Shown: positions 28,248-37,705, numbered from the stretch's first letter. The stretch: 64,000 nt of DNA from Qipengyuania sphaerica (GCF_019711595.1 NZ_JAIGNR010000003.1:1-64000), one strand, 5' to 3'. Program-made: numbers and translations. Notes: generated from the sequence alone by a model not told the origin.

Positions 28248-29264
28248 ATGCGGATCATGAAACTCGGACAGCTGCTGGCAGCAGGCGCTCTCGCGCTGAC
28301 CCTGCCCGTGCAAGTACAGGCGCAGGGCTATGAGGCCCAGTTCGACAAGGTGCTGGGCACCGAAGTTCGTGCGCCTGAAACGTTCGAGGCCGTCTATGAC
28401 GACGGGCTGACGCAGCGGATCACGCAGCTGGCCGAAGGGTCGCGGGGACGCATCGGCGTCTACGCGGTCGACCTTACCAGTGGCCAGGAAGTGGGCGTGC
28501 TCGCCGACCAGCGTTTTCCCATGGCAAGCACGAGCAAGGTAGCGATCGCGGCTGTCTATCTCGCCGGGGTCGATGCAGGGAAATGGACCCTGACGAGCGA
28601 GTGGCGCCTGCCCCGTCCCGGCGGTGCCTATCTCTCGGCGCAGGAACACCTCAACCTGATGATCAGCAAGAGTTGCAACTCCTGCACCGACGCCCTGCTT
28701 TATGCGGTTGGCGGGCCGGCTGTGGTCAACGCATGGATGCGCGATAAGGCAGGCATCAAGGATTTCGAGCTTACACGCGATATCGCAACGCTTGTGCGCG
28801 AGGATGGCCGGGTCGATCCTGCCTCGGCGGTAGACTTCCGCGACAGCGCGACGCCGCGTGCGATGGGCCAGCTTCTTGCCGGTATATATAAGGGCAAATG
28901 GCTTAGTGCGGGTTCGCGGGCCGTCCTGATGGATGCCATGCGCTCGACGACCACGGGCAAGAAGCGGATGCGTTCGGCCCTCCCCGTCAGTGCAGGCCTT
29001 GCGCACAAGACCGGGACTCTAAGCCGCACGGCGAGCGACATCGGCATCTTCCATACGCCAGACGGTCGCCCGATTGCCGTAGCGATTTATGTGACCGGCC
29101 AGAGCAGCTCGATGGCTGCCGAAAACGGCAATCGCGGGCTGAAGCTGCAGGCGCGCCAGCAGCGCGATGCGCGGATCTCGACTATCACCGGTGCGCTCTA
29201 TCGCGGATTTACCAATCCGGAAGACAATCGCCGCGTCTGGGCGGATGCCGATTACGGCGGCTGA
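28248..29264 (+). CDS. Class A beta-lactamase-like serine hydrolase
   Basis: A 338-residue exported protein. Signal peptide residues ~1-26 (LPVQVQAQ). Class A landmarks: STSK (94-97, SxxK with catalytic Ser), SCN (142-144) in the SDN-loop position, an Asp-Ser-Ala-Thr-Pro stretch (199-203) after the omega loop, and HKTG (253-256). The SDN Asp is replaced by Cys, and no clear ExxLN (Glu166) motif is visible; E174 in FELTRD is the best candidate. It may hydrolyse beta-lactams weakly or act on another substrate. GGAGAG precedes the ATG at 28248. About 50 residues lie between signal peptide and core, longer than in most class A enzymes. Confidence 0.85.
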   Translation: MRIMKLGQLLAAGALALTLPVQVQAQGYEAQFDKVLGTEVRAPETFEAVYDDGLTQRITQLAEGSRGRIGVYAVDLTSGQEVGVLADQRFPMASTSKVAIAAVYLAGVDAGKWTLTSEWRLPRPGGAYLSAQEHLNLMISKSCNSCTDALLYAVGGPAVVNAWMRDKAGIKDFELTRDIATLVREDGRVDPASAVDFRDSATPRAMGQLLAGIYKGKWLSAGSRAVLMDAMRSTTTGKKRMRSALPVSAGLAHKTGTLSRTASDIGIFHTPDGRPIAVAIYVTGQSSSMAAENGNRGLKLQARQQRDARISTITGALYRGFTNPEDNRRVWADADYGG

Positions 29265-29291
29265 CTTGGCCAATTGACGGTCGGCAAAAGA

Positions 29292-29321
29292 AAAGGGCGG
29301 CGCCTCGCGGCACCGCCCTTT
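29292..29321. terminator. Bidirectional terminator between beta-lactamase-like and lipoprotein genes
   Basis: AAAGGGCGG (29292-29300) pairs with CCGCCCTTT (29313-29321), with an inner GCC/GGC helix around TCGC. A-rich on the left and T-rich on the right, so it can stop transcripts from both convergent genes. It starts 28 bases after the beta-lactamase-like stop. Confidence 0.85.
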
Positions 29322-29359
29322 CCTGTATCGAACGATAACCGTTCGAAGCGTGCGACCAA

Positions 29360-29599
29360 TTAGTCAGCAGCAGCTTCTTCAACGGTTTCGCCTTCGACTT
29401 CAGCTTCAGCTTCAGCCATTTCGCCGTCGACTTCAGCAGCAGCTTCTTCAGCGCCAGCTTCAACAGCTTCCATGTTGGCTTCGGTGTCGGCAGCAGCCGA
29501 TTCAGCGGTTTCTTCAGCTGCGTCTTCGGTAGCTTCCGAGCAAGCGGCGAGCGAGAGAGCGGCTGCCGAAGCGGCGGCGACGAGTGCGATCTTGCGCAT
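29360..29599 (-). CDS. Small Ala/Glu-rich lipoprotein
   Basis: A 79-residue protein, MRKIALVAAASAAALSLAAC, with lipobox LAAC at Cys ~20. The mature part (~59 residues) is almost only Ala, Glu, Val, Asp and Thr (for example EDAAEETAESAAAD, AEAEAEVEGE), very acidic and likely helical. AAGGA lies 8 bases before ATG 29599; the frame continues upstream without a signal sequence, so the shorter start is chosen. Function unknown; such small acidic lipoproteins are often abundant envelope proteins. Low complexity gives the coding DNA GAA/GCT-type repeats and leaves a spurious overlapping Lys/Leu-rich frame on the same strand. Confidence 0.82.
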   Translation of the reverse strand: MRKIALVAAASAAALSLAACSEATEDAAEETAESAAADTEANMEAVEAGAEEAAAEVDGEMAEAEAEVEGETVEEAAAD

Positions 29600-29723
29600 A
29601 ATAATAATCCTTAAACAGCGAGTTCTGGATGCGAAGGGCAAGCGACCCTGTCCCTTCGCGCAAGGTCCGGCAATTCGGGCCTTACAGTGTCTAAATAGTG
29701 GCCGGATTGTGGCGTAGCAAGGG

Positions 29724-29794
29724 AAATCGCCACATTTCGCCATCATTCGGCCTCAATTCGCCGCAATTCCGCCATTTTTCGTACCACATTTTTT
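29724..29794. other. Helically phased A/T tracts (probable curved DNA) upstream of polA
   Basis: Seven short A/T tracts recur with CGCC/TCG between them: AAAT 29724, ATTT 29734, ATT 29745, AATT 29755, AATT 29765, ATTTTT 29774 and ATTTTTTT 29788. The first six are spaced 10-11 bases, one helical turn. The region lies between the divergent lipoprotein and polA genes. Phasing favours intrinsic bending; a regulatory role is inferred. Confidence 0.55.
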
Positions 29795-29843
29795 GGCGTT
29801 CTGGCGCTCCCCAAGCCCCCGACTCGCTGCTAGGGCGGCAATA

Positions 29844-32678
29844 ATGGCCGACAAGCAGCATCTCTATCTCGTCGACGGTTCCGCCTATATTTTTCGGGCT
29901 TATCACCGCTTGCCTCCGCTGACCGATCCCGAGGGCACACCGGTCGGCGCGGTTTATGGCTACACCACCATGCTGTGGAAGCTGGCCGACGATCTCGACA
30001 AGGCAGACGGGCCGACCCACCTCGCGGTGGTGCTCGACAAGTCGAGCCAAAGCTTCCGCAACGAGATCTACGATCAGTACAAGGCCAACCGGCCCGATCC
30101 GCCCGAGGACCTTGTCCCCCAGTTCCCGCTGATCCGCGACGCCACCCGCGCCTTCAGCCTGCCCTGCATCGAGGAACCCGATGTCGAGGCGGACGACATG
30201 ATCGCATCCTATGCCCGCGCGGCGCAGGAAAAGGGCTGGGATGTGACCATCGTATCCTCCGACAAGGATCTGATGCAGCTCGTCGGCGAGAAGGACGGCG
30301 CGCGCATCGACATGCTCGACACGATGAAGAATGCGCGCATCTATATCGACGAGGTGAAGGAGAAGTTCGGCGTGCCGCCCGAGCTGGTCGGCGACGTTCT
30401 CGCGCTAATGGGAGATTCGGTCGACAATATCCCCGGCATCTTCGGGGTCGGGCCTAAGACCGCGAGCAAGCTCATCGATGAGCACGGCAGTCTCACTGCT
30501 GCACTCGATGCAGCCGGCGACATGAAGAAGTCCAAGCTCAAGGAGCGATTGATCGAGCACCGCGAGGATGCAGAACTCAGCCGCGTGCTGGTGACGCTCA
30601 AGGAGGATTGCGGCCTGCCGGTCGAGCTGGAGGATATGAAGCTCGACGGCGTGCCGAGCGAACCGCTTGCCGCTTTCCTCGAAAAGCATGGTTTCACCAG
30701 CCTTCTCAGACGCCTCGAGTCCGGAACGGGCAGCCCCAACCGCGCCACCGATCTCAATCCGGCCAAGCAGGAAACTGCCGGTGCCGCTACAAGCAGCGAG
30801 GGCAACACCCAGCCGCTGCCCGAAATGCCCGCAGTCGACCGGTCGGCCTATGAATGCGTGCAGTCGATGGAGCGGCTGGAAGACTGGATCGCGCGTGCGC
30901 ACTTGGCGCGCTTGGTCGCTGTCGACACGGAAACCGACAGCCTCGATTCGATCCAGGCGAGACTGGTGGGAGTAAGCCTCGCGGTCGGCCCTAACGAGGC
31001 TTGCTACATCCCGCTCGCCCACGGCGGCAGCGACATGTTCGCCGAAAAGCCCGAGCAGGTCGACAAGGCCGCAGCGCTCGCAGCGCTGAAGCCGCTGCTC
31101 GAGGACGATGCTGTCCTCAAGGTTTTCCAGAACGGGAAATACGATCTCAACGTTCTGGCCCGCGAAGGGATCGCGGTTGCACCCATCGACGACACAATGA
31201 TCATCAGCTTCGCGCTGGATGCGGGCCGCAGCGAGGCCGGTATCGGCGGCGGCCACGGCATGGACGAATTGTCCGAGCGCCACCTCGGCCACACCTGTCT
31301 CAGCTTCAAGGAAGTTTGCGGCACGGGCAAGAAGGCCATCCCCTTCGCCGAAGTCCCGCTCGACAAGGCCACGGAATACGCTGCCGAGGATGCCGATGTG
31401 ACTTGGCGGCTGCACGCGCATCTCAAGCGCCGCCTGCCGGTCGAAGGCGGGGCGAAAATCTACGAACGTGTCGATCGCCCGCTGGTGCCCGTGGTGGCGC
31501 AAATGGAGCGGCACGGGATCAAGGTCGACCGGACGCGACTAGCCAAACTTTCCGAAGAATTCGCAACCGAGACAGCGCGCCTCGAAGGCGAGATATACGA
31601 GCTGGCGGGGCAGGAATTCACCGTCGGCAGCCCCAAGCAGCTTGGCGAGATCCTGTTCGACAAGCTCGGCTACAAGGGCGGCAAGAAAGGCAAGAGCGGG
31701 CAATACTCGACCGACCAGTCGGTGCTCGAGCGGCTGTCGGGCGAAGGTGCCGATATCGCCGACAAGGTGCTCGAATGGCGACAGCTGACCAAGCTCAAGT
31801 CGACTTATACCGACGCCTTGCAGGAAGCGATCAATCCCGAAACGGGTCGGGTGCACACCAGCTACAGCCTCGTCGGCGCGCAGACCGGGCGCTTGTCCTC
31901 GACCGACCCGAACCTGCAAAATATCCCTATCCGCACCGAGATCGGGCGCCAGATCCGCGAGGCATTCGTGGCCGACGAAGGCAATGTCCTGCTGGCCGCC
32001 GACTATTCGCAGATCGAGCTTCGCCTCGCCGCGCACATGGCCGATGTCGCGCCCTTGCGCGAAGCCTTCGAGAACGGCGAGGACATCCACGCGCGCACCG
32101 CGACCGAAATGTTCGGCGAGGTAACCCGCGACACGCGCGCCCGCGCCAAGACGATCAACTTCGCCATCCTCTACGGCATCTCGCGCTGGGGACTGGCCGG
32201 TCGTCTCGATGTCGAGCCGGACGAAGCGCAGGAGATGATCGACACCTATTTCAAGCGCTTCCCCGGCATCCAGAAATACATCCTCCACACGCTCGAAAGC
32301 GTGCGCGAAAAAGGATATTCGGAAACGCTGTTCGGGCGGAAGACCTGGTTCCCGCGGATCAACTCGAAGAATCAGGCCGAACGCCAAGGCAGCGAGCGTG
32401 CGGCGATCAACGCACCGATCCAGGGTACCAGCGCCGACATCATCAAGCGCGCGATGGTTCGCATGATGCCCGCACTGGAAGAGGCAGGGCTCGGCCACGT
32501 CCGCATGTTGCTGCAGGTGCATGACGAACTGGTGTTCGAACTGCCCGAAGGCGATGTCGAAGCGGCATCGAAGGTGATCGAGCAGGTCATGGCCAATGCG
32601 GCAGAGCCCGCCTTGAAACTTTCCATCCCGCTCGGTGTCGACATCGGCACAGGCAAGAGCTGGGGAGCTGCGCACTAG
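29844..32678 (+). CDS. polA: DNA polymerase I
   Basis: A 944-residue three-domain polymerase. N-terminal 5'-3' exonuclease (YLVDGSAYIFRAYH; EADDMIASYA; SSDKDLMQLV; GDSVDNIPGIFGVG), central 3'-5' proofreading domain with its acidic residues intact (VDTETDSLD; NGKYDLNVL; YAAEDADVTW), and the polymerase domain (NLQNIPIRTE; DYSQIELRLAAH; KTINFAILYGIS; QVHDELVFELPEGD). Roles: Okazaki fragment processing and excision repair. The ATG at 29844 (MADKQHLYL) is chosen over an upstream in-frame ATG that would add 17 residues. It ends 2 bases before the kinase gene. Confidence 0.98.
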   Translation: MADKQHLYLVDGSAYIFRAYHRLPPLTDPEGTPVGAVYGYTTMLWKLADDLDKADGPTHLAVVLDKSSQSFRNEIYDQYKANRPDPPEDLVPQFPLIRDATRAFSLPCIEEPDVEADDMIASYARAAQEKGWDVTIVSSDKDLMQLVGEKDGARIDMLDTMKNARIYIDEVKEKFGVPPELVGDVLALMGDSVDNIPGIFGVGPKTASKLIDEHGSLTAALDAAGDMKKSKLKERLIEHREDAELSRVLVTLKEDCGLPVELEDMKLDGVPSEPLAAFLEKHGFTSLLRRLESGTGSPNRATDLNPAKQETAGAATSSEGNTQPLPEMPAVDRSAYECVQSMERLEDWIARAHLARLVAVDTETDSLDSIQARLVGVSLAVGPNEACYIPLAHGGSDMFAEKPEQVDKAAALAALKPLLEDDAVLKVFQNGKYDLNVLAREGIAVAPIDDTMIISFALDAGRSEAGIGGGHGMDELSERHLGHTCLSFKEVCGTGKKAIPFAEVPLDKATEYAAEDADVTWRLHAHLKRRLPVEGGAKIYERVDRPLVPVVAQMERHGIKVDRTRLAKLSEEFATETARLEGEIYELAGQEFTVGSPKQLGEILFDKLGYKGGKKGKSGQYSTDQSVLERLSGEGADIADKVLEWRQLTKLKSTYTDALQEAINPETGRVHTSYSLVGAQTGRLSSTDPNLQNIPIRTEIGRQIREAFVADEGNVLLAADYSQIELRLAAHMADVAPLREAFENGEDIHARTATEMFGEVTRDTRARAKTINFAILYGISRWGLAGRLDVEPDEAQEMIDTYFKRFPGIQKYILHTLESVREKGYSETLFGRKTWFPRINSKNQAERQGSERAAINAPIQGTSADIIKRAMVRMMPALEEAGLGHVRMLLQVHDELVFELPEGDVEAASKVIEQVMANAAEPALKLSIPLGVDIGTGKSWGAAH

Positions 32679-32680
32679 CA

Positions 32681-33985
32681 ATGCCGCTGGGGAACCTCAT
32701 CTGGCGGAGGCGACTCTCGAACGCGGCACTGCTGCTCCTGATCGGCACGGCGATGCTGGCGCTGATCTTCCTCGTCTACCAGACCCTCGAAGCCGAACGC
32801 ATGCAGCGCGAGCGATCGCAACTGACAGCCGACATTCTCGAAGAACTGGAGCGGGTGGACACTGCCGCGCTCAACGGGGAAACCGGCCAGCGCGGCTATC
32901 TCATCACGCTCGACCGGCGCTATCTCGAGCCGTACCGGCAGGGAAGCGAACAGATCGATCCTGCCCTGCGGCGGCTGCGCGAACTGATGGGCGATACGGC
33001 CACGACCCGGCAGGAAGAGCTGCTCGACCAGATCGATGCGCTGTCGAAAGCGAAGTTCTCCGAAATGGAGAACACCGTCATGCTGCTCGAGGATGGCCAG
33101 CTCCTCGAAGCCCGGCGAGCGGTCCTGACCGACGAGGGGCAGGAAACCATGGAGCGCCTGCGCCGCGCGCTCGATGAAATGGAAGAAATCGAACGCGAAT
33201 TGCTCGCCGACCAGGCTGCCGAAACCGCGCGCATCGAGGGACGGGTCCTCCCGCTGCTGGGAATGCTTATCGCGCTGATCGGCATTTCGATCCTGCTGGG
33301 GTCGCGGCTGGTGTCGAGCGCCGCCCGCCACCAGGCCGAGGCGGCCCAGGCGCTGGAACTGGGAGAAGCACGCGACCGGGCGGACCTGCTCGCGCGCGAG
33401 CTCAACCACCGTGTGAAGAACCTGTTCGCCGTGGTTCTCGCGATCGTCCAGATGAGCGCTAAGGACAAGCCCGAAGCGAAGGAGGTCACCGACGTGATCG
33501 CCCAGCGGGTGCGCGCCTTGCTGACTGCACATGAGGTAAGCCAGGGCGAACTAGACCGCGATCTCGCCTCGTTGGAGACGCTGATCGAAACCACGCTTGC
33601 GCCCTATCGCTCGCAGAACCAGACCGCCGATGTCCACGGCCCCGAGGTCCTGCTGCCGGCCAAGCGCATTTCCCCGCTCGGCCTCGTCTTCCACGAGCTG
33701 ACGACCAATGCCGTGAAATATGGCGCCTGGAAGCATGGCGGGACGATCGATGTGTCGTGGGAGTGGCAGGGCGACAGCATTCGCCTGACCTGGCGCGAAA
33801 GCGGCGTTCCGATCGAGGCAGCTCCCGAGCGAAAAGGTTTCGGTAGCCTGCTCATGGAGAGCGCGGCCCGACAGTTCGGCGGAAGCGTGAGCCGTGAGTT
33901 CACGCCCGACGGGCTGGTCGTCACCATCGACCTGCCACAGGCGCAGAACACGCCAAACCTTGCAACCACCCCGCCTGCCCCATAG
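32681..33985 (+). CDS. CHASE3 sensor histidine kinase, HWE family
   Basis: A 434-residue membrane sensor. TM1 ~15-34, a CHASE3-type periplasmic helical domain (~38-185; NGETGQRGYLITLDRRYLEP is typical), TM2 ~190-207, then the HWE dimerisation/phosphoacceptor region ELNHRVKNLFAVV (His ~243) and an ATPase domain with VFHELTTNAVKYGAW (~337-350) and GFGSLLMESAARQFGG. HWE kinases often feed the general stress response or light/redox pathways. No partner regulator gene is adjacent, so the target is unknown. It follows polA by 2 bases, suggesting co-transcription. Confidence 0.92.
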   Translation: MPLGNLIWRRRLSNAALLLLIGTAMLALIFLVYQTLEAERMQRERSQLTADILEELERVDTAALNGETGQRGYLITLDRRYLEPYRQGSEQIDPALRRLRELMGDTATTRQEELLDQIDALSKAKFSEMENTVMLLEDGQLLEARRAVLTDEGQETMERLRRALDEMEEIERELLADQAAETARIEGRVLPLLGMLIALIGISILLGSRLVSSAARHQAEAAQALELGEARDRADLLARELNHRVKNLFAVVLAIVQMSAKDKPEAKEVTDVIAQRVRALLTAHEVSQGELDRDLASLETLIETTLAPYRSQNQTADVHGPEVLLPAKRISPLGLVFHELTTNAVKYGAWKHGGTIDVSWEWQGDSIRLTWRESGVPIEAAPERKGFGSLLMESAARQFGGSVSREFTPDGLVVTIDLPQAQNTPNLATTPPAP

Positions 33986-33996
33986 AGGCGCGCTCG

Positions 33997-35085
33997 ATGC
34001 CCGATATCCTTGATCGCTACCGTCCGGAAAACTGGCCCTTGTCCTACGAAGGGCTGATCCACACGCTGATCGCGCTCGGTCCGACGATCTTGGTCGCGCT
34101 CGGCGCGCACTGGCTCATCTTCCGTATCCTGAAGAAGATAACCTCGGCTTCGTCCAGCGTGATGGACGACGTGGTAGTCGCCAAGGTCCGCAAGCCCGTG
34201 CGCTGGGCGATGATCGCCTTTGCCATCTCGATAGCTGCCGACAACGACGCGCTGGTCGGGGATGGATGGGACAAGTTCGCCGATTTCCTGGTTCCCGCGG
34301 TGATCGGCTGGGTCGCATTCGGTCTCGTGAAAGGCCTTGCTCTGGGATACGAACGCCAGATCGATATCGATGGCGACGAGGTCGCCAGCCGTGGCTATCG
34401 TACCCGCATCGCCATCCTTTCGCGTACGGCGAGGGTGGCGATCATCATCATCACCGCATCCTTGATGATGTTGAGCATTCCGGCGGTTCGCGATGTCGGC
34501 ACGACCATGCTGGCCTCCGCCGGTCTTGCTGCTCTCGCCATCGGTGCGGCCGCCCAGCCTGCGCTCAAATCGCTGATTGCCGGCTTGCAGATGGCCCTCA
34601 CGCAGCCTTTACGCATCGGTGACCTCGTAAAAGTGGACGGCCAGGCCGGCCGGGTCGAGGAAATCCGCATGAGCTACGTCACGGTTCGCACGTGGGACGA
34701 GCGCGTGCTCGTCGTGCCCACCAGCCGCTTCCTCGACCAGAGCTTCGAGAACTGGTCGCGCGTGAGCGAGAAGCTGACCGGCCCGATCATGCTTCACCTC
34801 GATCCGGCTGCCGAAGTCCAGCCGATCCGCGAGGAGTTCGAGCGGTTCGTGAAGACGCACGAATTGTGGGATGGCCGCAACCTCGCGCTGCTCATGACCG
34901 AGGCCTATCCCGAAAGCATCGAACTGCGCCTGTCGATGAGCGCGGACACCATCGGCGACCTGTGGACGCTGCGCTGCGCGGTCCGCGAACACATGCTCAA
35001 ATGGCTGCGCGAGAACCAGCCCGGCGCGCTGATCCGCCACCGGCTCGAAGTCGAGGCCGCGAACCAGCGCGCGAAGGGCGGCTAA
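33997..35085 (+). CDS. MscS family mechanosensitive channel
   Basis: A 362-residue membrane protein with four or five hydrophobic segments; the last (TTMLASAGLAALAIGAAAQP, ~170-189) is the pore-lining TM3-type helix, followed by the beta domain (IGDLVKVDGQAGRVEEIRMS; VRTWDERVLVVPTSRFLDQS) and a C-terminal alpha/beta domain. It releases solutes on osmotic downshock. It starts 11 bases after the kinase gene; its TAA stop at 35083-35085 directly abuts the stop of the opposing CDC48 gene. Confidence 0.92.
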   Translation: MPDILDRYRPENWPLSYEGLIHTLIALGPTILVALGAHWLIFRILKKITSASSSVMDDVVVAKVRKPVRWAMIAFAISIAADNDALVGDGWDKFADFLVPAVIGWVAFGLVKGLALGYERQIDIDGDEVASRGYRTRIAILSRTARVAIIIITASLMMLSIPAVRDVGTTMLASAGLAALAIGAAAQPALKSLIAGLQMALTQPLRIGDLVKVDGQAGRVEEIRMSYVTVRTWDERVLVVPTSRFLDQSFENWSRVSEKLTGPIMLHLDPAAEVQPIREEFERFVKTHELWDGRNLALLMTEAYPESIELRLSMSADTIGDLWTLRCAVREHMLKWLRENQPGALIRHRLEVEAANQRAKGG

Positions 35086-37410
35086 TCAGCTCTCGATATT
35101 CTCGTGCTTCTTGTCGCGAGTGGATTCGACCATGCCCTCGTGAATGAAGCCGATCGGCTGCACTTCGGCGGCGCGCTTTTTCAGCTCGCCGCGCATTTTC
35201 TTGTATTCGGCCTCCATCTTGCTGGTCACCGTTGCTCGGCTGTCCTCGAGCGCTTCGGTAAAGTCAGCGGCAGTTACCTTTTCGACATCGCCGCCCGCGC
35301 GCTTGAGCGCGTTGAGCCCCGCGCGGCGGACCACGTCTTCCAGATCTGCACCGGTGAAGCGTTCGGTCTTGCCGGCAATTTCGGCAAGTTTGATATCGTC
35401 CGCCAAAGGCATGTTGGCGGTATGGATGCCGAGGATTTGCTCGCGGCCCTTCTTGTCGGGCGTGCCGACATAGACCAGTTCGTCGAAACGGCCAGGACGC
35501 AGCAGCGCCGGATCGACCAGCGTCGGTCGATTGGTCGCACCGATTACGACGACCGACTGAAGCTCCTCCAGTCCGTCCATTTCGGCAAGTATCGTATTCA
35601 CCACTCGCCCGGTGACCTGCGGCTCGCCCTGCCCTGACCCGCGCGCCGGAACGAGGCTGTCGATTTCGTCGATGAAGACGACGCAAGGCGCGACGGCACG
35701 GGCGCGCTTGAACATCTTTGCGATCTGCTGCTCGCTCTCGCCATACCATTTGGACAGGAGATCGCTCGACTTCATCGAGATGAAGTTCGCTTCGGCTTCT
35801 TTCGCGACAGCCTTGGCGAGCAGGGTCTTGCCCGTTCCCGGGGGACCATAGAGCAGGAAACCCTTGGCCGGCCGGATGCCCAGGCGGTGGAAGGCGTCCG
35901 GGTTCTTCATAGGAAGCTCGATGCCTTCCTTCAGCTTCTCGATCGCATCGCCAACGCCGCCGATATCGGACCAGCCGACATTGGGGACCTGCACCATAAC
36001 CTCGCGCATGGCCGAGGGCTGGATGCGCTTCAGTGCGGAGAGGAAATCCTCGCGCCCGACGTATAGTTCGTCGAGCACTTCGGGCGGGATCGTCCTCTCG
36101 TCGAGGTCGATCTTGGGCATGATCCGGCGCACCGCGTCGATCGCCGCTTCGCGTGTGAGCGCGGCAATATCGGCACCGACGAAGCCATAGGTGGCCTTGG
36201 CGAGCTCGGTCAAATCGACCTTGTCGCCAAGCGGCATGCCGCGCGTGTGGATGCCGAGGATTTCGCGGCGCCCCTTCTCGTCAGGCACGCCGATCACGAT
36301 CTCCCGGTCGAACCGGCCCGGACGGCGCAGGGCCTCGTCCATGGCATCAGGGCGATTGGTGGCTGCGATCACCACGAGGTTCGAACGCGCTTCGAGCCCG
36401 TCCATCAGCGTGAGCAGCTGTGCGACGAGACGTTTCTCTGCCTCGCCCGGCACGCGGTCGCGCTTGGGGGCGATGGAATCGATCTCGTCGATGAAGACGA
36501 TCGCGGGCGCGGCCTTGGTTGCCTGCTCGAATACCTCGCGCAGCGCCTTTTCGCTTTCGCCGTAGCCGGAGCCCATGATCTCGGGACCGTTGATAGTGAA
36601 AAACTCGGCATCGCTCTCATTGGCAACGGCCTGAGCGAGACGGGTCTTGCCCGTACCGGGAGGACCATGGAGCAGCACGCCCTTGGGCGGATCCACGCCA
36701 AGACGGGTGAACAGTTCGGGATAGCGCAGCGGCAGCTCGACCATCTCGCGCAGTTGCTGGATCGTGTCCTCTATGCCGCCGACATCGTCGTAATTGACCA
36801 CTGCGCGGGCATCGCGCGGTGCCTCGAATTCCGCGCGCAATTCGACTTCGGTATTCTCGTCGATATGGACGATGCCCTTCGGCGTCGTCGAGACAACCGA
36901 GAGTCGGATCTGGGTGAGCGCGTAGGCAGGTGCGTTGAACATGCGGCGTACTTCGGGGGGCATGTTCTGGACGGGCTGCTGGCCGGTGGTCGCTACAAGG
37001 TCGCCCGCCATGAGCGGCTTACCTGCGAAATTGCGTTTCAATGCCTGTGCGGGTCCCTGCAGGCGCATCTCGCGATTGGCGGGCGCGAAGACGACGCGTG
37101 TCGCGGGGCGTGATTCTGCCGAACGGACAACGACGTGTTCGCCGGAACCCACTTCTGCATTCCCGCGCTGGAGGCCGTCGAGCCGGATGACTTCGAGCGA
37201 CTGGTCCTCGTCATAGGCTGCCATGGCAATCGCCACGGTGGCGCGCTTGCCGGTGATCTCGACCGGGTCTCCCTCGGTTATGCCGAGCGCCTGAAAAGCC
37301 GAGCGCGGCATCCGGGCAATGCCCTGCCCGCTTTCTTCCTGCCGCGCTGCCGCAACTTGCAGTCTTACCGTTTTCTCATCCACCGCTGTCGCAGCGTCCG
37401 CATCGGCCAT
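35086..37410 (-). CDS. CDC48/VAT family AAA+ ATPase (double AAA domain)
   Basis: A 774-residue protein. N-terminal double-psi barrel substrate domain (~1-190; VRLQVAAARQEESGQGIARM), D1 ATPase (GPPGTGKTRLAQAVANES; VFIDEIDSIAPKRDR) and D2 ATPase (GPPGTGKTLLAKAVAKEA; VFIDEIDSLVPARGSG). Both Walker A/B pairs and arginine fingers look intact. In archaea and eukaryotes Cdc48 unfolds proteins for degradation; bacterial homologues are scattered and their role is unsettled. ATG 37410 has GGGAG 9 bases upstream; the longer frame runs back through the leader and lacks support. Confidence 0.95.
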   Translation of the reverse strand: MADADAATAVDEKTVRLQVAAARQEESGQGIARMPRSAFQALGITEGDPVEITGKRATVAIAMAAYDEDQSLEVIRLDGLQRGNAEVGSGEHVVVRSAESRPATRVVFAPANREMRLQGPAQALKRNFAGKPLMAGDLVATTGQQPVQNMPPEVRRMFNAPAYALTQIRLSVVSTTPKGIVHIDENTEVELRAEFEAPRDARAVVNYDDVGGIEDTIQQLREMVELPLRYPELFTRLGVDPPKGVLLHGPPGTGKTRLAQAVANESDAEFFTINGPEIMGSGYGESEKALREVFEQATKAAPAIVFIDEIDSIAPKRDRVPGEAEKRLVAQLLTLMDGLEARSNLVVIAATNRPDAMDEALRRPGRFDREIVIGVPDEKGRREILGIHTRGMPLGDKVDLTELAKATYGFVGADIAALTREAAIDAVRRIMPKIDLDERTIPPEVLDELYVGREDFLSALKRIQPSAMREVMVQVPNVGWSDIGGVGDAIEKLKEGIELPMKNPDAFHRLGIRPAKGFLLYGPPGTGKTLLAKAVAKEAEANFISMKSSDLLSKWYGESEQQIAKMFKRARAVAPCVVFIDEIDSLVPARGSGQGEPQVTGRVVNTILAEMDGLEELQSVVVIGATNRPTLVDPALLRPGRFDELVYVGTPDKKGREQILGIHTANMPLADDIKLAEIAGKTERFTGADLEDVVRRAGLNALKRAGGDVEKVTAADFTEALEDSRATVTSKMEAEYKKMRGELKKRAAEVQPIGFIHEGMVESTRDKKHENIES

Positions 37411-37526
37411 ATGGCGCAACTCCCTCGCAAAATCATGTCTAACGCCTGCCGGAGATGGGGAGACGTGACAGACATGCAATGAGCGAGAGGGCCCAAGGGG
37501 TCCGTATCCGGTCCACAACGGACAAG

Positions 37527-37557
37527 AAAAAAGCCCGGCTGGAAAACCAACCGGGCT
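37527..37557 (-). terminator. Rho-independent hairpin between the lipoprotein and CDC48 genes (minus strand)
   Basis: On the minus strand AGCCCGG (37557-37551) and CCGGGCT (37538-37532) form a stem extended by TGG/CCA with one mismatch, followed by a T-run (37532-37527). It lies about 150 bases after the lipoprotein stop and about 120 before the CDC48 start. It may end the lipoprotein transcript or act as an attenuator for the ATPase. Confidence 0.8.
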
Positions 37558-37705
37558 GGAAAAGTCTTGGGAGAGGATGCCTGAAAGGCACGAGGAGATA
37601 TGCGCCCCGCGCCCTTTTTGTGCAAGTGCGAAATAGACAAGGTTTGTTGCATCGGGCGCAAGTTACAGATTTAAGTCGCTGTAAATCAAAGGCCCTGATT
37701 GCACG

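Noticed and set aside
29209-29463. Lys/Leu-rich frame overlapping the small acidic lipoprotein gene
   Set aside because: Out-of-frame reading of the low-complexity Ala/Glu codons; no ribosome site.
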